In this document: one piece after another, positions 11,808 to 24,120 of the stretch
How the letters are laid out: each line of letters begins with the position of its first letter
Position numbering within the stretch: position 1 is the first letter of the stretch
Source of the DNA: Apiospora phragmitis
Taxonomy: Eukaryota > Ascomycota > Sordariomycetes > Amphisphaeriales > Apiosporaceae
NCBI GenBank assembly: GCA_038363925.1
Contig: JAQQWL010000007.1
Coordinates: 1,426,001 to 1,490,000, forward strand
Reading direction: 5' to 3'
DNA length: 64,000 nt
Translations under genes and position numbers: made by a program
The notes under the pieces: generated by a model
The model's input: only the letters and a program-made list of their open reading frames with translations
The model's database searches: none
Told to the model about the DNA's origin: nothing

Positions 11808-13687
11808 TCAATAGCTGAAGTCGACATTCCCCAGCCCCATCTGTTGTATCGCCTTGTCTTGTTGTGTCATGTTTCCGTGAGGTGTCGTGTCCGTCTCATT
11901 TGTTTGCTCCGTCGAGATGCTGTCTGCCGCACTCGATCCTGTCATCGACGGTTGCAGCTCGTGCTCCGTCGGTGCTATGCCGCTGTCCGCAAATCCCTCG
12001 TCACGAAGCTGCTGGAAGCTCCAGCTGGGCTCGAAGCCTTTACTGTTCCAGGCATGGGCGACGCGCTCATACATCTCGTCAATCTGTTCAAGACTGATCT
12101 TGCTGGTCTCATAGACCATGCAGTAAACAAAGACGCCAGCAAGAACACAGAAGGCGCCCCAAACATAGAAAACCTTGGGCCCTAAATCGGCATACCCAGC
12201 ACCTGACCCGATGATATACGGAGTGCCATATGCGATACCGAAGTTCAACAACCAGTTGGATGCTGTCGTGATAGACATTGCCTTGGCCCGAACCTTCAGG
12301 GGGTAAATCTCGGCGGTGACGACCCAGCATACAGGCCCCCACGATGAGGCGTAGAAGAAGACGAAGAACATGACAAATACAATGAGAATCTTGCTGGAAA
12401 ATGTGGACACCTCGTTGGTGCTGGGGCTGCCGACAGCTGTGGAGTAGATGGCGATGACCATTTGACATAACGACATGCCAACCGCACCGATTAGGAGTAA
12501 ATTCCGCCTTCCCCAAGTTTCAACTACGAACAGCCCTGGAATCGTAGAAATGACGTTGACAACATTGGTGATGAGGGCGATGAGGAAAGGGCTGTCTATA
12601 CCGGCACCGTGGAAGAAACTTGTCCCATAGTACATGATAAAATTGATGCCCGTTAACTGCTGTAACATCTGTAGACCACAACCTGTGAGAGTCCTGCGGC
12701 CGAGATGAGGGGCGCCTAATAAGATGTCGCGGTACGAGTCGGGGCCGAGGGTGAGTTCGTAGTCGTGGTTTGCCTGTATCTCGGCCAGTTCCTCCACAAG
12801 AGCAGGGTGCATGATGTCGAGTCGTCGCAAGCGGCTGAGCGATAATGCAGCGGCTTCATTCTTGCCGCACTTGATGAGGTACCGAGGCGTCTCGGGCAGA
12901 ACCATGATGCCGACTACCAATACACAGGCCCAGGTCAGTTGAAGGCCCATCGGAATTCGATATGCCGCAGCTCCGCTGATGTGTTGGGTCCCAATGTTGA
13001 CGATCGAAGCACCTAGAAGCCCGAGCGTGATGGACAATTGGTAGGCGCATACCAAAGTGCCTCGTATCCATTTGGGGGCCATCTCGGATTGATACAGTGG
13101 CACGAGGAGTGACACGGCTCCAACACCAACTCCAGCAAAAAGCCTATTGCATATTGTCAACATTGCATCCTGTGTTCAACCCAACCAAAGTCCGAACGTA
13201 CCGGCCCACCAACAGCATCGGAATCGCATCGGCGCAGACCTGAAATATGACGCCGAAGCAGAAGACCCCAACGGCGATGAGAAGCGATATGCGACGGCCT
13301 ATTTTATCGGCGGCTGGGGCTGCGAGTAACGAGCCGATAAAAGTCCCTATACTTAGGATTGCAACAATGATGGCGATGTTTGGCGGTGATATGGCGGGAA
13401 GGTTGTCGTGTTGGACATCGAGGTAACCGTTGTTGAATTGTTGTACGAATGATTTCATGACCAGAATCCCGTTTATTGTTCTATTAGGAAGTAGAGAACG
13501 CAAAGATTAGTATTGCAGCACTGTATCCGACCGCAAAATCGCGTCGTGCGACTGTTATTGTTGTGGCTCACCCAGTATCGTATCCGAACAGGAGACCACC
13601 CGTGGCGACGAAGAGGCCGATCATGATGGCAGGGGCCGAAGAACCGGCGACATTGTCGGGTTTCTGCCAGCCCATGGCTATCGCCAT
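11808..13687 (-). CDS. MFS sugar transporter or glucose sensor (RCO-3-like)
   Basis: Three exons on the minus strand (13687-13572, 13480-13202, 13143-11808) encode 576 residues without a frame break. Sugar-porter signatures are present: the first helix GGLLFGYDTGTINGIL, DKIGRR, PETPRYLI, QQLTGINFIMYYG, ETWGRR and YETSKISLEQIDEMYE. About 12 hydrophobic segments are expected in the plasma membrane. The N-terminus (GWQKPDNVAGSSAPAIMIGL) resembles my recollection of Neurospora RCO-3, a glucose sensor, so sensing rather than bulk transport is possible. The roughly 80-residue hydrophilic C-terminal tail fits either role. The start was chosen as the first ATG of the exon; a second in-frame ATG lies four codons later. 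Family certain, substrate and role inferred. Confidence 0.92.
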
Positions 13688-16600
13688 GGTGAAGGGATTC
13701 GCGACGTCAGGCCAGCGTGGCTGATTGTATCTCGAGGTCAATAGAGAAAGATTTGTTGCCTGGGATTGGGAAGGTTGACGTTGAAATTTGCGGGTTCTTC
13801 ATCAACCGCACCGATAGAGGGTAGAGATGGTTGATAGAGTATCAGTGGGTAGGACGGGAGTGGAGCAAGAGGGAAGGGTGATATCGAAAGATGAAAGAAA
13901 AGAAGGGTGAAGGGCAGATCAGCAGCGGCTGGGGTGCCACGGAGAACCCTCAGCGCCCACGCCAAGTGCCAAGTGCCAAGGGTCACTAGGTTAGCGAGCC
14001 ATCCATCCCAGCCAGGTGGGAGTTCAGCCAGTCAAGAAAAAGGAAGAAACGAATTGTTATGTATAACTCCTAGCCCAACTACTGAAAATATTAGTAGTTA
14101 GCGGGGAGAGGTGAAGACCATCATCATGCCATCTCAACGTTTAATGCGACAGAGTCCCGATGAAAGCCCAGACCGACAACGGAGAGCTATTGTGAATGTA
14201 CAGGTTATGATTACGGTCACCCTTGATAGCCCTCTTGGGGGCTGGCCGATATCTCAAGATTTATTGGAGTCCAAGCATCTAAGGGCAGCAAAGCATGCCA
14301 CTGTCCCAGTTGTTGTCGCGGATAGAGAGACAACCGCCCTTTTTTCGAGCAGTCCGTTCCGCTGTAGTGGTAAGTTAGGATGTTCGTCCGTTTCTCCTCA
14401 TGGGAGACAGATATCTTCATCCGCAAATGCCTCTTCCAGTAGGTGACCGGTAAAGGGGGGCCTCGGACATGCCATCCAACCGGCTTCCCCAGACGTCTGA
14501 AGGAGGGAGGAAGAATTCAGATCCAAGTGCCTGCATTGCTGCGTACGCGTTGGTGCTAGGTAGATTTCGCCTGTCGTCGGGTTGCTACTAACCTAGGCAG
14601 CACACTAGCCTTGGAGGAGCCGGTGGCTTGGGTAGAATAAGACTATTCATCTTTAATTACAGGGCAGGCTGGCAGGCTGGTGTGTGCAAGCGTAAGACAA
14701 CGCTAAAAGTGCGCTCAGCTGATTGTCACCGGACTTTGGCGCAATTTGAATTCGAACTTGTGCAGAATGTCTAAACCAGCCTGCTCCTCTCTGATCGGTT
14801 CGGCAAAAAACACCAAGTCGGAAAAATCTCAGTTGACTTGGCTAACGCCTCAAGTGATTAAAGTTAAGCGTGCTAGAATCATAAACCATAGCAACAAATC
14901 TCGTTCTACAACTTACAAGTATGCGGGGAAGGAGGTGTGGAGAAAACCCCAAGGAGCAGCAAAGCAGACATCCGTCCCTATCCGCCATGCCCTCTGGTTT
15001 ACGCCGACGCGTTGGGTATTTTACGCTTCCAGCACACAGTATGTAATTGTGCCCTATCGCGGGTATCGCTCAGGTTTGTCTCCCGGGAGCTCCGGGCAGA
15101 CTAAGGAGGGGCGGCTTGAGGCGTCGGGCTGTTGACCTAGGCTAATCATTCACTTCACAACCTTGCATACTTAGTATGCATCTATGTCCATATGCGGCGA
15201 TGGGGAACCAACCACAGGGGGCTGGATACCAGAATATTTGCATCCCCAAAAGCAAGACCACGACCAAGACCCTGACCGTGGGTTAACATCCTACTGTACG
15301 GGTTGGTCGTTTACATGAGAGGACCCATGGTCTCCGACAATTGACGGGTTGTTCCCTCCTATGCTTAGCCAGTCAGTTAATTTTATTATCCATTAGCAAT
15401 AGAAGAAGCCAGGCTGGTGACTGCGATAGACCCCGTGATAAACCCTGTGGCGTATCTAGAGCATGGGCTTTGGTCTTTCACCGCTGTCTCCGTTGTTGCT
15501 GGCGGGTCGTATCGTTTACATGTTGATTAGCCAAGTCTCAATGTATGTAGGTATCCTTGATGTGGTGACAATAAGTGGCTTGCTACTTGAGAGTGTTATG
15601 CAGAAGTCCAGTTTACGTATCAAATGCTTCGGCACAAGGGAAGCAGGAATTGGTATTTATTGTCATCCTTTGGGAACCCGGCTCTATGCCCCTGAAACGG
15701 CTATTCCCCAGCTCAGGCGCAATATGGATCCCTTTGTCTTTTCCCGTCGCCCTTTCCTTACACGCCTACCAAGGTGGCTTCAAGTGGCGTGGTGACCTTA
15801 ACCTGAGTTTCGCTTCCTGATACCTACCTCTGATCGAACTAAGACTGACTGTTGTCAGAGTAGATACTAACTTTAGGGGGGTTTCTTTGTCTCTCCTGGA
15901 GCCTCCGTGGCGGCGGAGAGGAGAGCTCAGAAACAACAATGGCAATAGTGCTGACAGGCGTCGAACCTGTTCGTACACTTTGTGTGTACCGGGCGGTCAG
16001 CCGCAGATGCCTCTGAGTGACGTGTGACTATCTGCAAAGAGCGAGCACATCGATGATGAAACGTCACTTGTAGCTTACGCAACATGCCTGCGAAGCGGGC
16101 CAATGGAGGTGTTCCACGAGAAATCACTAACTCTGATCTCCTGTATCTTGTCTCCTAAGCAGGTACATATCGCATCCGTTACTTAGTGTAAGCAGGTCCT
16201 CCTGCTTAGGGTGACTGAAAGAGGAGCAAGACTGCATATACACTCACTCTCCCTTGCCTGCGTTTGCTTGGACGTTAAAGAGGACCGCGCGATTCCCCAG
16301 GGACTTCTTCGCCGGCGTGGGGGCTCAGAACGGACGGGCGGGACGGGAATCCTGTGAATTGTTGCATGAGGGTGTTGCACAAAGGAGCGCCTTGGGCGCT
16401 TACCACCTACCAGTGACTTCCCGTTCTCAGCTTTTCGTGAAGGCACACAGCATGGCTGAGCTGACTTTTAGTCACGACAAGACCAGTGCGACTTACACTT
16501 ACGTTATCAACCAAAAAGGGACCCGAGTCTAGGTTGAATGAATCAATTCCAATTGGTACCTATGGCATGTAGGCTGGCATAATAAATTATTGAACTGCAG

Positions 16601-17368
16601 TTCGGGATTCTGCTACTGTATACGTACTGTACCTACGGAGTAACGTCTCGTGGACGTCTAATATTTGATACCTAAATCGGAATCAACGTTTCAATATTTT
16701 TCAACGTTCAAAACATCCAATGCCAATTGATGTTTATCCCACGTTGATTCCATACCAAGTGTATGTTCAAGGCATTGGCGGACGTTTATTCCAGTGTACG
16801 ACTGATCGATGGTTGGTTAGTCCATGTGTTTATTCGATGCTATTCGGGTAGATACCAGTGCGGATGCCGATGTACAATGAGTATCTCCCATGTGGTTATT
16901 CCGAGGGGCCATGGAGCCGTCGTTGGTTTTCCCATAGCGCAAAGACACGGACCAAATAATTGTTAAAGTATCGATGGGGCAAGGAGAAGCATATGTACGT
17001 TCCAATGCTTTTATGTGAGTGCAAGGAAATACTGGAGTAGTTACCTTAGGATATCTGATAGTCTTGTGCTTGACTGTTTAGAACGGTAAACGGGGCGTAT
17101 CACTCTTAGAAGAGTTCCAAGATAGTAGCGCTGAAACGTGTTTAAATGAAGGCGACCAAGAGTAGAAATGAGTGTTCTTATCGTGATGCATTGAAGAAAC
17201 ATATAGTATTATAATATACAATTTCCTTCGAATAAGCGAAGTACGCCAGGAATGTTATTGGAGTAAAGACTCATACTAGTCCTCTTCAGACTGCAACGTC
17301 AGGATGCGCCAGAAACCACCAAGTAAAATCCTACACCTCTCTGACAACCAGTCAGAATGCAGGGACAT
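13688..17368. other. Gene-poor 3.7-kb region
   Basis: The left part must hold the sugar transporter promoter and the right part the 3' flank of the fumarate reductase gene. Small frames occur (for example 14746-15135 and 15463-15795 on plus), but none has a recognisable domain or splice pattern. An 11-bp inverted repeat occurs at 16679-16689 and 16741-16751. No transposase or tRNA was found. Confidence 0.45.
16679..16751. repeat. Short inverted repeat (possible MITE relic or hairpin)
   Basis: GGAATCAACGT at 16679-16689 is matched by its exact reverse complement ACGTTGATTCC at 16741-16751, enclosing 51 AT-rich bases. It is too short to call a transposable element, and no TA or longer target duplication is evident. 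Confidence 0.4.
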
Positions 17369-19508
17369 CTAAATCTCAAGGGTAGGCTCCTGGCCCTTAA
17401 CACGCCCTATCACCTGTTGAGGCGCATACTTGGGGATAACCTCATCATCGTGCAGCATCTCGAACTCTTCGGTAGCATCCCGACCCATGAAGTTCATAAT
17501 GGCCTGGGGGCCACCTGGATGCTCGTCGAGCCAGTCTGAGAGATCCATTACGACACCCTTGACGACAACCCAGAGGTCCTCCTTCTTGTTGTGCTTGGCA
17601 ACCTCTTCCATGGTGAACTCCTTCTGCGGAATCTCGAATTTCTTGGGGTTCTGAGCCTTCGAGGCAATCTGAGAGGACTTGCCAGCGTCGGCTTTTGGGG
17701 TGGGACCAGCAGCACTCGTCGTCTGGCCGAGAGTTGGAGCAGATGCCGAAGCATCACCACCCCACTGTACACTGACACGGCCAGGCTGCGAAGGATCGAT
17801 GTGCAGTGAAATCTGTCCAAGACGCTCAGCAGCACCTGCGGCTGTGGAAAGGGCCTGTTGGAACAAGTAGTTGCTGGCAGTGTCACCGGCAACACGACCG
17901 TAAACAACGCAACCCAGGAGCGAGGAGCCACCAAGTCTGTTGGCGCCGTGGACGCCACCAGCAAGTTCACCACAAGCAAACAACCCTTCGAAGGGTTGCT
18001 GCTGTTGGTTCAGGACCTGGGCCTTGTCGTTGATTTCAATACCGCCCATGGTGAAATGGAGAACGGGCTCCATCACAGAGACATGGAAGTCATCGTTAAT
18101 GTCCAAGGGTCCGTTATGGAAGAACTTCTTGCCCCATGGATCCTTTTGCTTGCCATCGGCGATAGCATTGTACGTAGTAAAGGTCTTCTGAAGATGGTCG
18201 GGTGAGCAGCCAATCTCCTTGGCAAGCTCCTTACCAGTCATCTTCTTCATCAAACCACGTCCTGAGTAGTGGCGTGTGTGGAAGTCAAGGACATTGGAGG
18301 CCTTGGAGTTCAGAATCAGTCGGACGGGGAACTTGTTCTTCTCCTTCTCCTTCCACATCATACCAGAAACATAGTCACGATGGCCGAGCTCATCGCAGAA
18401 TCGATCACCGTCGCCATTGAGCAAAAGACCACCCTCGCCACGCAGAGCCTCGGCGGCCAAGAACTTCCACTTGGAACCAGGGTCCTTGGGGTCAACCAGA
18501 CCTGTGGGTGAACTTGAACCTTGTCCATATCAATACCGTTGCCGCCGATGGCCATGACCATCTTCTGGCCATCACCGGTCGCGTGCGTACCATTGGTGGT
18601 GGCAAGTCCATAAGTGTCGGGGCGATGCTTCTTGAGCAACGAGGTCTCGCTGAAATCGGCAGCGTAACCACCGGTGGCCAAGATGACAGGGCCGTCTACT
18701 GTAGCACTTTCACCGCCGTGTTCGTATGTGACACCAGTAATCTTGTTGCCCTCATTGTTCAAGCTGGTAACGCGTGCCTTCTTGATGATCTGGACGCGCT
18801 CGGGCTCATTCTCGGCTAGATCTTCTAAACGTTGCATAAGAGCATAGGTGATGGCCATGCCGGGGAATTTGGCATCATGTCCTCTGTGGGTTCGGGGTTG
18901 AGAGTGGCCACTGCCGAAGAGCTCGTTAGCAAGACAGGGTTATAATAATATTGTTGACCAGTTTCGAACCTACCCAAGCCGTGAAACCAGAGTGAGATCT
19001 AAGTTGAACACATCTTGCAGCCACTCGACAGCAGCAGCAGACTTGTAGGTCAGAACCTTGATCAAATCCGGCCTAGCCTTGTCCCGGGCTGACTTGAGGG
19101 TATCGTCGTAGAACTGCTTCACGCTGTCGGCGATCTTGTGATCGACCTGCGTCCGGGTCAGCGCTCCGTTGATCCCAGACGTGGCCTTAGTGGAATTTCC
19201 GCCGAAAAATCTTTCGTTATTGTTGTCAGTATCGGTTTGAGGTTATCACCAAGTCTTGGAATGTGACGATGAGCGTACCCTGATCGCCAACGTCAGTATC
19301 GGTTGTGGGGCCGCGGAAAGTCTTGGGATGTGAGAATGAGCATACCTTGCTTGTCCAAAACCACTACGTTACCACCGGCGAGATAGATGGTGTGCGCAGC
19401 ACTGAGGCCGGACACTGCGATGTTGTCAGCTTCATTTCGCATAGCCGAGGAGGCCCGGGGGGGGGGGCACTTACGGCCGCCTCCAACAACAATGCACTTA
19501 GGAGCCAT
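17369..19508 (-). CDS. osm1: Osm1-type fumarate reductase with C-terminal cytochrome b5 domain
   Basis: Main exons on minus: 19508-19475, 19414-19346, a single nucleotide at 19279, 19210-18974 and 18910-17369, giving about 627 residues. The flavoprotein part opens with the Rossmann motif CIVVGGGLSGLSAAHTIYLA, followed by FFGGNSTKATSGINGA, GGLLLNGDGDRFCDELGHRD and MGGIEIND. The C-terminal 80 residues form a cytochrome b5 domain (EFTMEEVAKHN, DEHPGG with a haem-ligand His, second His in EMLHDDE). The enzyme reduces fumarate to succinate to reoxidise FADH2/NADH, and the b5 domain probably supplies electrons. Two similar introns (19345-19280 and 19278-19211) are separated by one base, and removing both keeps the frame. 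A separate one-base deletion at a G run (18506-18508 on plus) breaks the frame after KVQVHP. Confidence 0.93.
19211..19346 (-). repeat. Tandem-duplicated intron in the fumarate reductase gene
   Basis: Copy A (19346-19280) and copy B (19279-19211) align along most of their length. Shared blocks include GGTAxGCTCAT, TCACATxCCAAGACTT and CCGATACTGAC. Each copy has its own GT donor, CTGAC branch site and AG acceptor. Only one G (19279) would remain between them after splicing. Confidence 0.8.
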
Positions 19509-20796
19509 TTTCAGCTTCAGGGTGTGAGTACTTGGAATGCGACAAATAACAGAACAATGTACTGAAAAGCTGTCGATTGATGAAATGGAGGGAAAGAACA
19601 AAGGTCGTGAGGATAGAAATGGAGAAAGCGGTTTGGAATGCAGTCGCTCGCTCATATGAGGACGAACAATGCTGACCTGCTGATATGCCTCGGCAACGGC
19701 TTTTAGTGGATGAGCCGACTGGCCCCACTAGAACAGGTCGAACTCTCAAGGGTCTCAAACAACCTTGAATGAATCAATGAATGAATGCATTATTCACCGC
19801 ACCTGGAGCCGACGCCTAGGAACCTGAATCAGACAACATTTTTTCAATTGTCTATTTTTGTCTAGTCACATACATGTATACAAATCACAACTGCAGCTGG
19901 GACCATCAAACAAAGCTGACGTTCTCTTCATTTTGACTGCCCGCGTGCTGTCGCTGAAGCTCTCGACCCGCCTGCAGGGGCCTAGTTAGTTCCCTTCTCC
20001 TGAGTACGAGGCCGGCGGGCCGATTCAAATCATCTATCTGTGATTGGGCAACTGATGTTATTGAATTATCGCATGTTCCAAATGGCGAATTGAACGTACA
20101 ATGAATATATATAATGCTGGCATCACCGGATCGAATGCATAACGCGGGTGCCTGTATGTTCGAAGCAGATGCGCAGGCGATTTTCCGGACAGGTTTTACA
20201 TGTGATTGCACATGTACAGCTGTAAGTGCATTCCTTCTTCCCCAAGTTTAGCAGCGAACCACAGCAGGCGGCTACCCCAGATTGCCCCATGCGGTGGCGG
20301 GGCTCGATTCAGAGTATCTTGGGGAATGCCAATATGGGCCCTCCCAGATTTGCGTTGCGCGTCAGATGACACTGCCGGCTTCCAGGCTATGCGCTTGAGT
20401 GTAGCAGCTGATGGAGAGAATGTCACCGGTCCATATGCCATAGCCGTGCATTACTGAGACAGCACTTCCTTCCAGTGTGTTTAGAGCTGGCATGTGAAAG
20501 GGAAACCTTTTCGTCTAGTTTACTAGTTGATGGCTGGCTTAGGTACTGAGTCTTGCCCCAGCTATCCCATTGCCATTGTCAGCCAGTCAAACATCCCAAT
20601 GCCGGCTATCTCGTACCAGTACCTATTCAGTAACCCACCTCTAACCTGACACCAACCATAAGGTCATGGAAACGGTCATTTTTGGCTTATTCTACCACTA
20701 CTCATATGTCATTACTAATCAAAATGTATAGCATAATATTATGCTTAAGGGGATTGCTAGCATAACGTGGTGCCACGAATAGTGCGCTTTTGCCCA

Positions 20797-20818
20797 TCTC
20801 TGGTTACGAAACCAGAGA
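20797..20818. repeat. Perfect 9-bp stem hairpin
   Basis: TCTCTGGTT (20797-20805), a 4-base loop ACGA, and AACCAGAGA (20810-20818) form a perfect inverted repeat. It abuts the first copy of the direct repeat that starts at 20817. Confidence 0.6.
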
Positions 20819-21340
20819 ATATGAACTCCCTTTCAGACCCTTTTTTTATCTGAGGTGAAGAGTACGTAGAAACATTATAACCATGGATAGCAGCATTACA
20901 CGCCATTCATCTATCTATAATAATTACTTGCTTAGAGAAGAAAGAGTTTGTTTATCTATGATATCGATTGCCATGAACTCACTGTCAGAAAACGTCAAAA
21001 GTCGTTGATGGGTCCTTTCACAATACTGTTTTTATTTGAGTTTTTACAATTACCGTTGTCGCAATTCGAAGCTGAGAAAGAAGCAGGCGAATCACCACTT
21101 CATCAACGAAAGCAACATCATGAAAATATCGGCTGCATGTTCACATGGAGCTCAAGGCGCAGGCTGTCTATTTTACTTGTCTTGTCAGCTCGATTCCATC
21201 AAGCTGTATACCATTGAACACGAGTAGGTAAACTAACATATATACAACTGCAGTAATAATACCGCCTACCTACGCAACGTTCGAGCATAGTTACCAGATC
21301 AGAATATGGGCTCCTTTGCAAACCTTTTTTATCTGAGTGA
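20817..21340. repeat. Pair of diverged direct repeats, about 40 bases each
   Basis: The segment 20817-20858 and the segment 21302-21340 share GAATATG, CTCC, an AC plus T-run block and TTTTTTATCTGAG in the same order and orientation, about 80 percent alike. They lie about 485 bases apart. They might mark the ends of a decayed element or a dispersed repeat family, but no coding sequence lies between them. Confidence 0.5.
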
Positions 21341-22557
21341 CCACCAGATCATAGTTGTAATTGACGTCCTCTTGAATTGTCTGGTACATCTTGGCATGTG
21401 GAAGATCTCTCGAAACCAATGCTGCCGTGACCACATGAAGTTCGCAGAGCGCGAGGCTAGGTAAGTAGCAGCAGAATATGAAAGTTACGCCAGCCGGCCA
21501 TTGTCAGTTACAGAGGACACTTGGCTTGGATCCTCTCTACACTTACTTCGTTTCGAGGCACTGCGAACTCCCCTTCGAGAAAGACATGAAACATTTCTCT
21601 AGAGTGTAGTTTTGTAACCTAGTATGGGGTCAACCCACTGCTCGGGTTTTAAGTGTAAGAAGCTGGAAACATATCTTCGTCGTGGTGCTGGATCACTGAA
21701 CTCATCCCAATAGATGTCCCTTTTGGGATGACAAAGCTATACTTCCCTTTCTCGTAACTCAGCACTTCACCTCGAGAAATTAGCGATCCCATAGATGACG
21801 CTGAGGAGTGAATAGAACTCGACCACTGTCACCATAAGTATACAATCATCGTTGCTCCTCGTGTCAGTCTAGTGGGAGTGTTGTTGCATTTCATGCCTGA
21901 AACTTGGCCTTGAGGCTGTTATTATTCTTTTACGCGAGTGATGATCAAGCCTGCATTATATCCAAGCCCCTATCACTTCTAGCGAGCAGCTAGATAGACA
22001 TTGTGTGGCCGGGATCTAGAACTGAGATAAGTTGAGTACACAATAACATTCCTTACTCAGTGTTTTCTTGTGCAGCTGGCACGGTGTTAGACTGGCTTTT
22101 CAACATGCATAAGACGGTCCATAGGATAGGGTGTCATAACTCGAAGTTCGTTGGTTCAGAGCGCGTTCTTACGATTAGTCCATACACTGGGCTACCTTCG
22201 TCAACCCGAGTGCAACAGTGGTTATTCGAACTCTTGGGATGAACAGTGGGAAACACTGTGGTGGTTGTAGGTGCGAGTTACGAGGGGGAATTGTGAGTGG
22301 GATAATGATAGAGGAGAAACCTCTGGTAGGTGGTGTGGTATTTATACCAGTCGAGGAGCAAGAAGGGGTATTTGTGAAGACAACGTTACTCGACTCGGGT
22401 AATCAATAACCGGCGACATCGCTATATACGTCGGGTACCTAATGGAGAGATATGCTGTGCATAATCCACAGTCGCAACGCGGGAATGATGTCATCGCTTT
22501 ATGTATCACCAACACACGTCGGAGGCAACACGACTTTCTCAACCTAATGTATTCAAC

Positions 22558-23251
22558 ATGAAGCCAAATACCTTCTATTATTTCCATCTACTGGCAGCGG
22601 CATCATTTGCCCAAGGAATCGCACACTCAACTATTCGTGTTTCTGAGCTCAACCTCGCAGGCGACGCTCGACAACATCCCATCATGGCACCCTCCGCAGA
22701 CCAACCCAAAATGCAACAGACTAACGTGATGCTCTCCGACGTCATGGGTCGCGATCGAAGCATCAACATATTCGCATCACTTACACGAGACGTAGCATCA
22801 ATCGAGCAGCGACTCGGGGACCCCTCGCAAAACAGCACGGTGCTTGCGCCTCTCAACTCGCAGATTGATGCGCTGCCGCGGAAACCCTGGAGGACGCGCG
22901 GGATTACGAGACATTCGGGACGGCCGCAGCGTACGAGGGCGACGAGGGACGAGACCGCGCGCAGAAGAATCTCAAGAAGTTCGCCGAGGCGCACGTCCTG
23001 CCCGTGTCGCCCTGGCGGGAGGGCGAGAAGGCGAAGAGTCTGTTGACAGGCGACAAGGAAATCTGGTGGATGAACAAAGAAGGGAAGAAAGTGGTAAGCG
23101 GCCCAAAACAACAGGAATAGAGGTGTTGCTGCTGTGGATCCTGATGCTGACAACGTTGCAGATACACCCCGACGGCATCGAAGTCGATAGCGTTTTTCAG
23201 GTCGCAAATGGGGAATTATGGGTTTTAGGAGGTGTCTTAAGACGCTCTTGA
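22558..23251 (+). CDS. Small secreted fasciclin (FAS1)-like protein
   Basis: Exons 22558-23093 and 23162-23251 encode about 208 residues once one missing base is counted. The chosen ATG (22558) gives a signal-peptide-like start (FYYFHLLAAASFAQGIA); an upstream in-frame ATG at 22501 would bury it. A single FAS1 domain follows (about residues 55-205): LSDVMGRDRSINIFASL, NSTVLAPLNSQIDALPRKPW, AHVLPVSPW and IHPDGIEVDSVFQVANGELW. FAS1 proteins usually act in cell-surface adhesion. There is no clear GPI signal or transmembrane tail. The frame breaks at GG 22889-22890, where one G appears to be missing between PRKPW and EDARDYETFG. Confidence 0.82.
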
Positions 23252-24120
23252 ATACAGTAGAATACTTTAATGCTTGATGTATATATATGATATCCCTAGA
23301 TGACATAGGCAGGGGATAATAACTTCACTCGAATGCTCCCTAACTATATCCTGAAAGCATTGCCCGCATAGCCTTATCTTAACTGATGAGACGCAAGAGC
23401 TCTACATATCAGCTACATCATGCTCATCCCGAGTCGGAGCAATAGCAGCGCCGTTTTGTTGCTAGCCATCAACCCCAAAACCATTATGACTTGGCAAAAG
23501 CCTCAAACTGGGTATTGGGCGTGCTGCTCTACGCAAAGGGACGGGAGCTTCTACGTTAGTTTTGGAGGCAATGCGCTGTCACACCACATCTCGCACTGTG
23601 ATATGTACCACTCGAAGCTAGGGTGCATGCATCCATGGTAAGCGGCTTCGGCCGTTGATAGCTGGAGGTAAGGTAGCGGTGGTCTCGGATAAGGGCGCGA
23701 GCGGTAAGTCGCGATAAGTTTTTTCCGTGTATGATGTTCGATAGGTCTTATCGCAATCCATTGGTTGCGGGTCAGCTCCTGTGAACCTTGCAGGTATAGA
23801 CAAGGTTGGGACACACAGCTTTCTTCATCGCGTGCAATCACGAGTCTCACTGCACTCAACTCCATCATACTTGGTCTAATGTAGAAGGTCTGTCCTACTT
23901 TACTTCTCTTTCTCTCCTGTGCCTATATCGGAGAGCTGTATAGCTGGGCTGTGGCGTGAACAGTAACCCTGTTCTGCAAAGAGCCTTGGACAGCAATCCA
24001 GTCGACCACGTCGCATCTCTTGGCCGGTCGCATCTTTTCGCCGGCAATTACATGGTGGAAGCTGTACGCTCGGGGGCATTCGCTGATATGATTCGCAACA
24101 GATAAAGACCATACTCAACC
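23252..24120. other. Intergenic, promoter side of sin3
   Basis: No gene recognised. The right end is the 5' flank and leader of the Sin3 gene. Confidence 0.5.

Larger units (their letters stand above)
19509..22557. other. Gene-poor 3-kb region with short repeats
   Basis: It contains the promoter of the fumarate reductase gene at its left end and that of the fasciclin-like gene at its right end. No protein gene is supported. Around 20.7-21.3 kb it is AT-rich, with a 14-bp perfect palindrome (GCATAATATTATGC, 20731-20744), a hairpin and a pair of similar about 40-base direct repeats, listed separately. Confidence 0.5.

Noticed and set aside
13688..17368. Possible hidden biosynthetic gene or transposon in the 3.7-kb gap
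   Set aside because: No catalytic motif, transposase signature, terminal repeats or consistent splice pattern was found on either strand.
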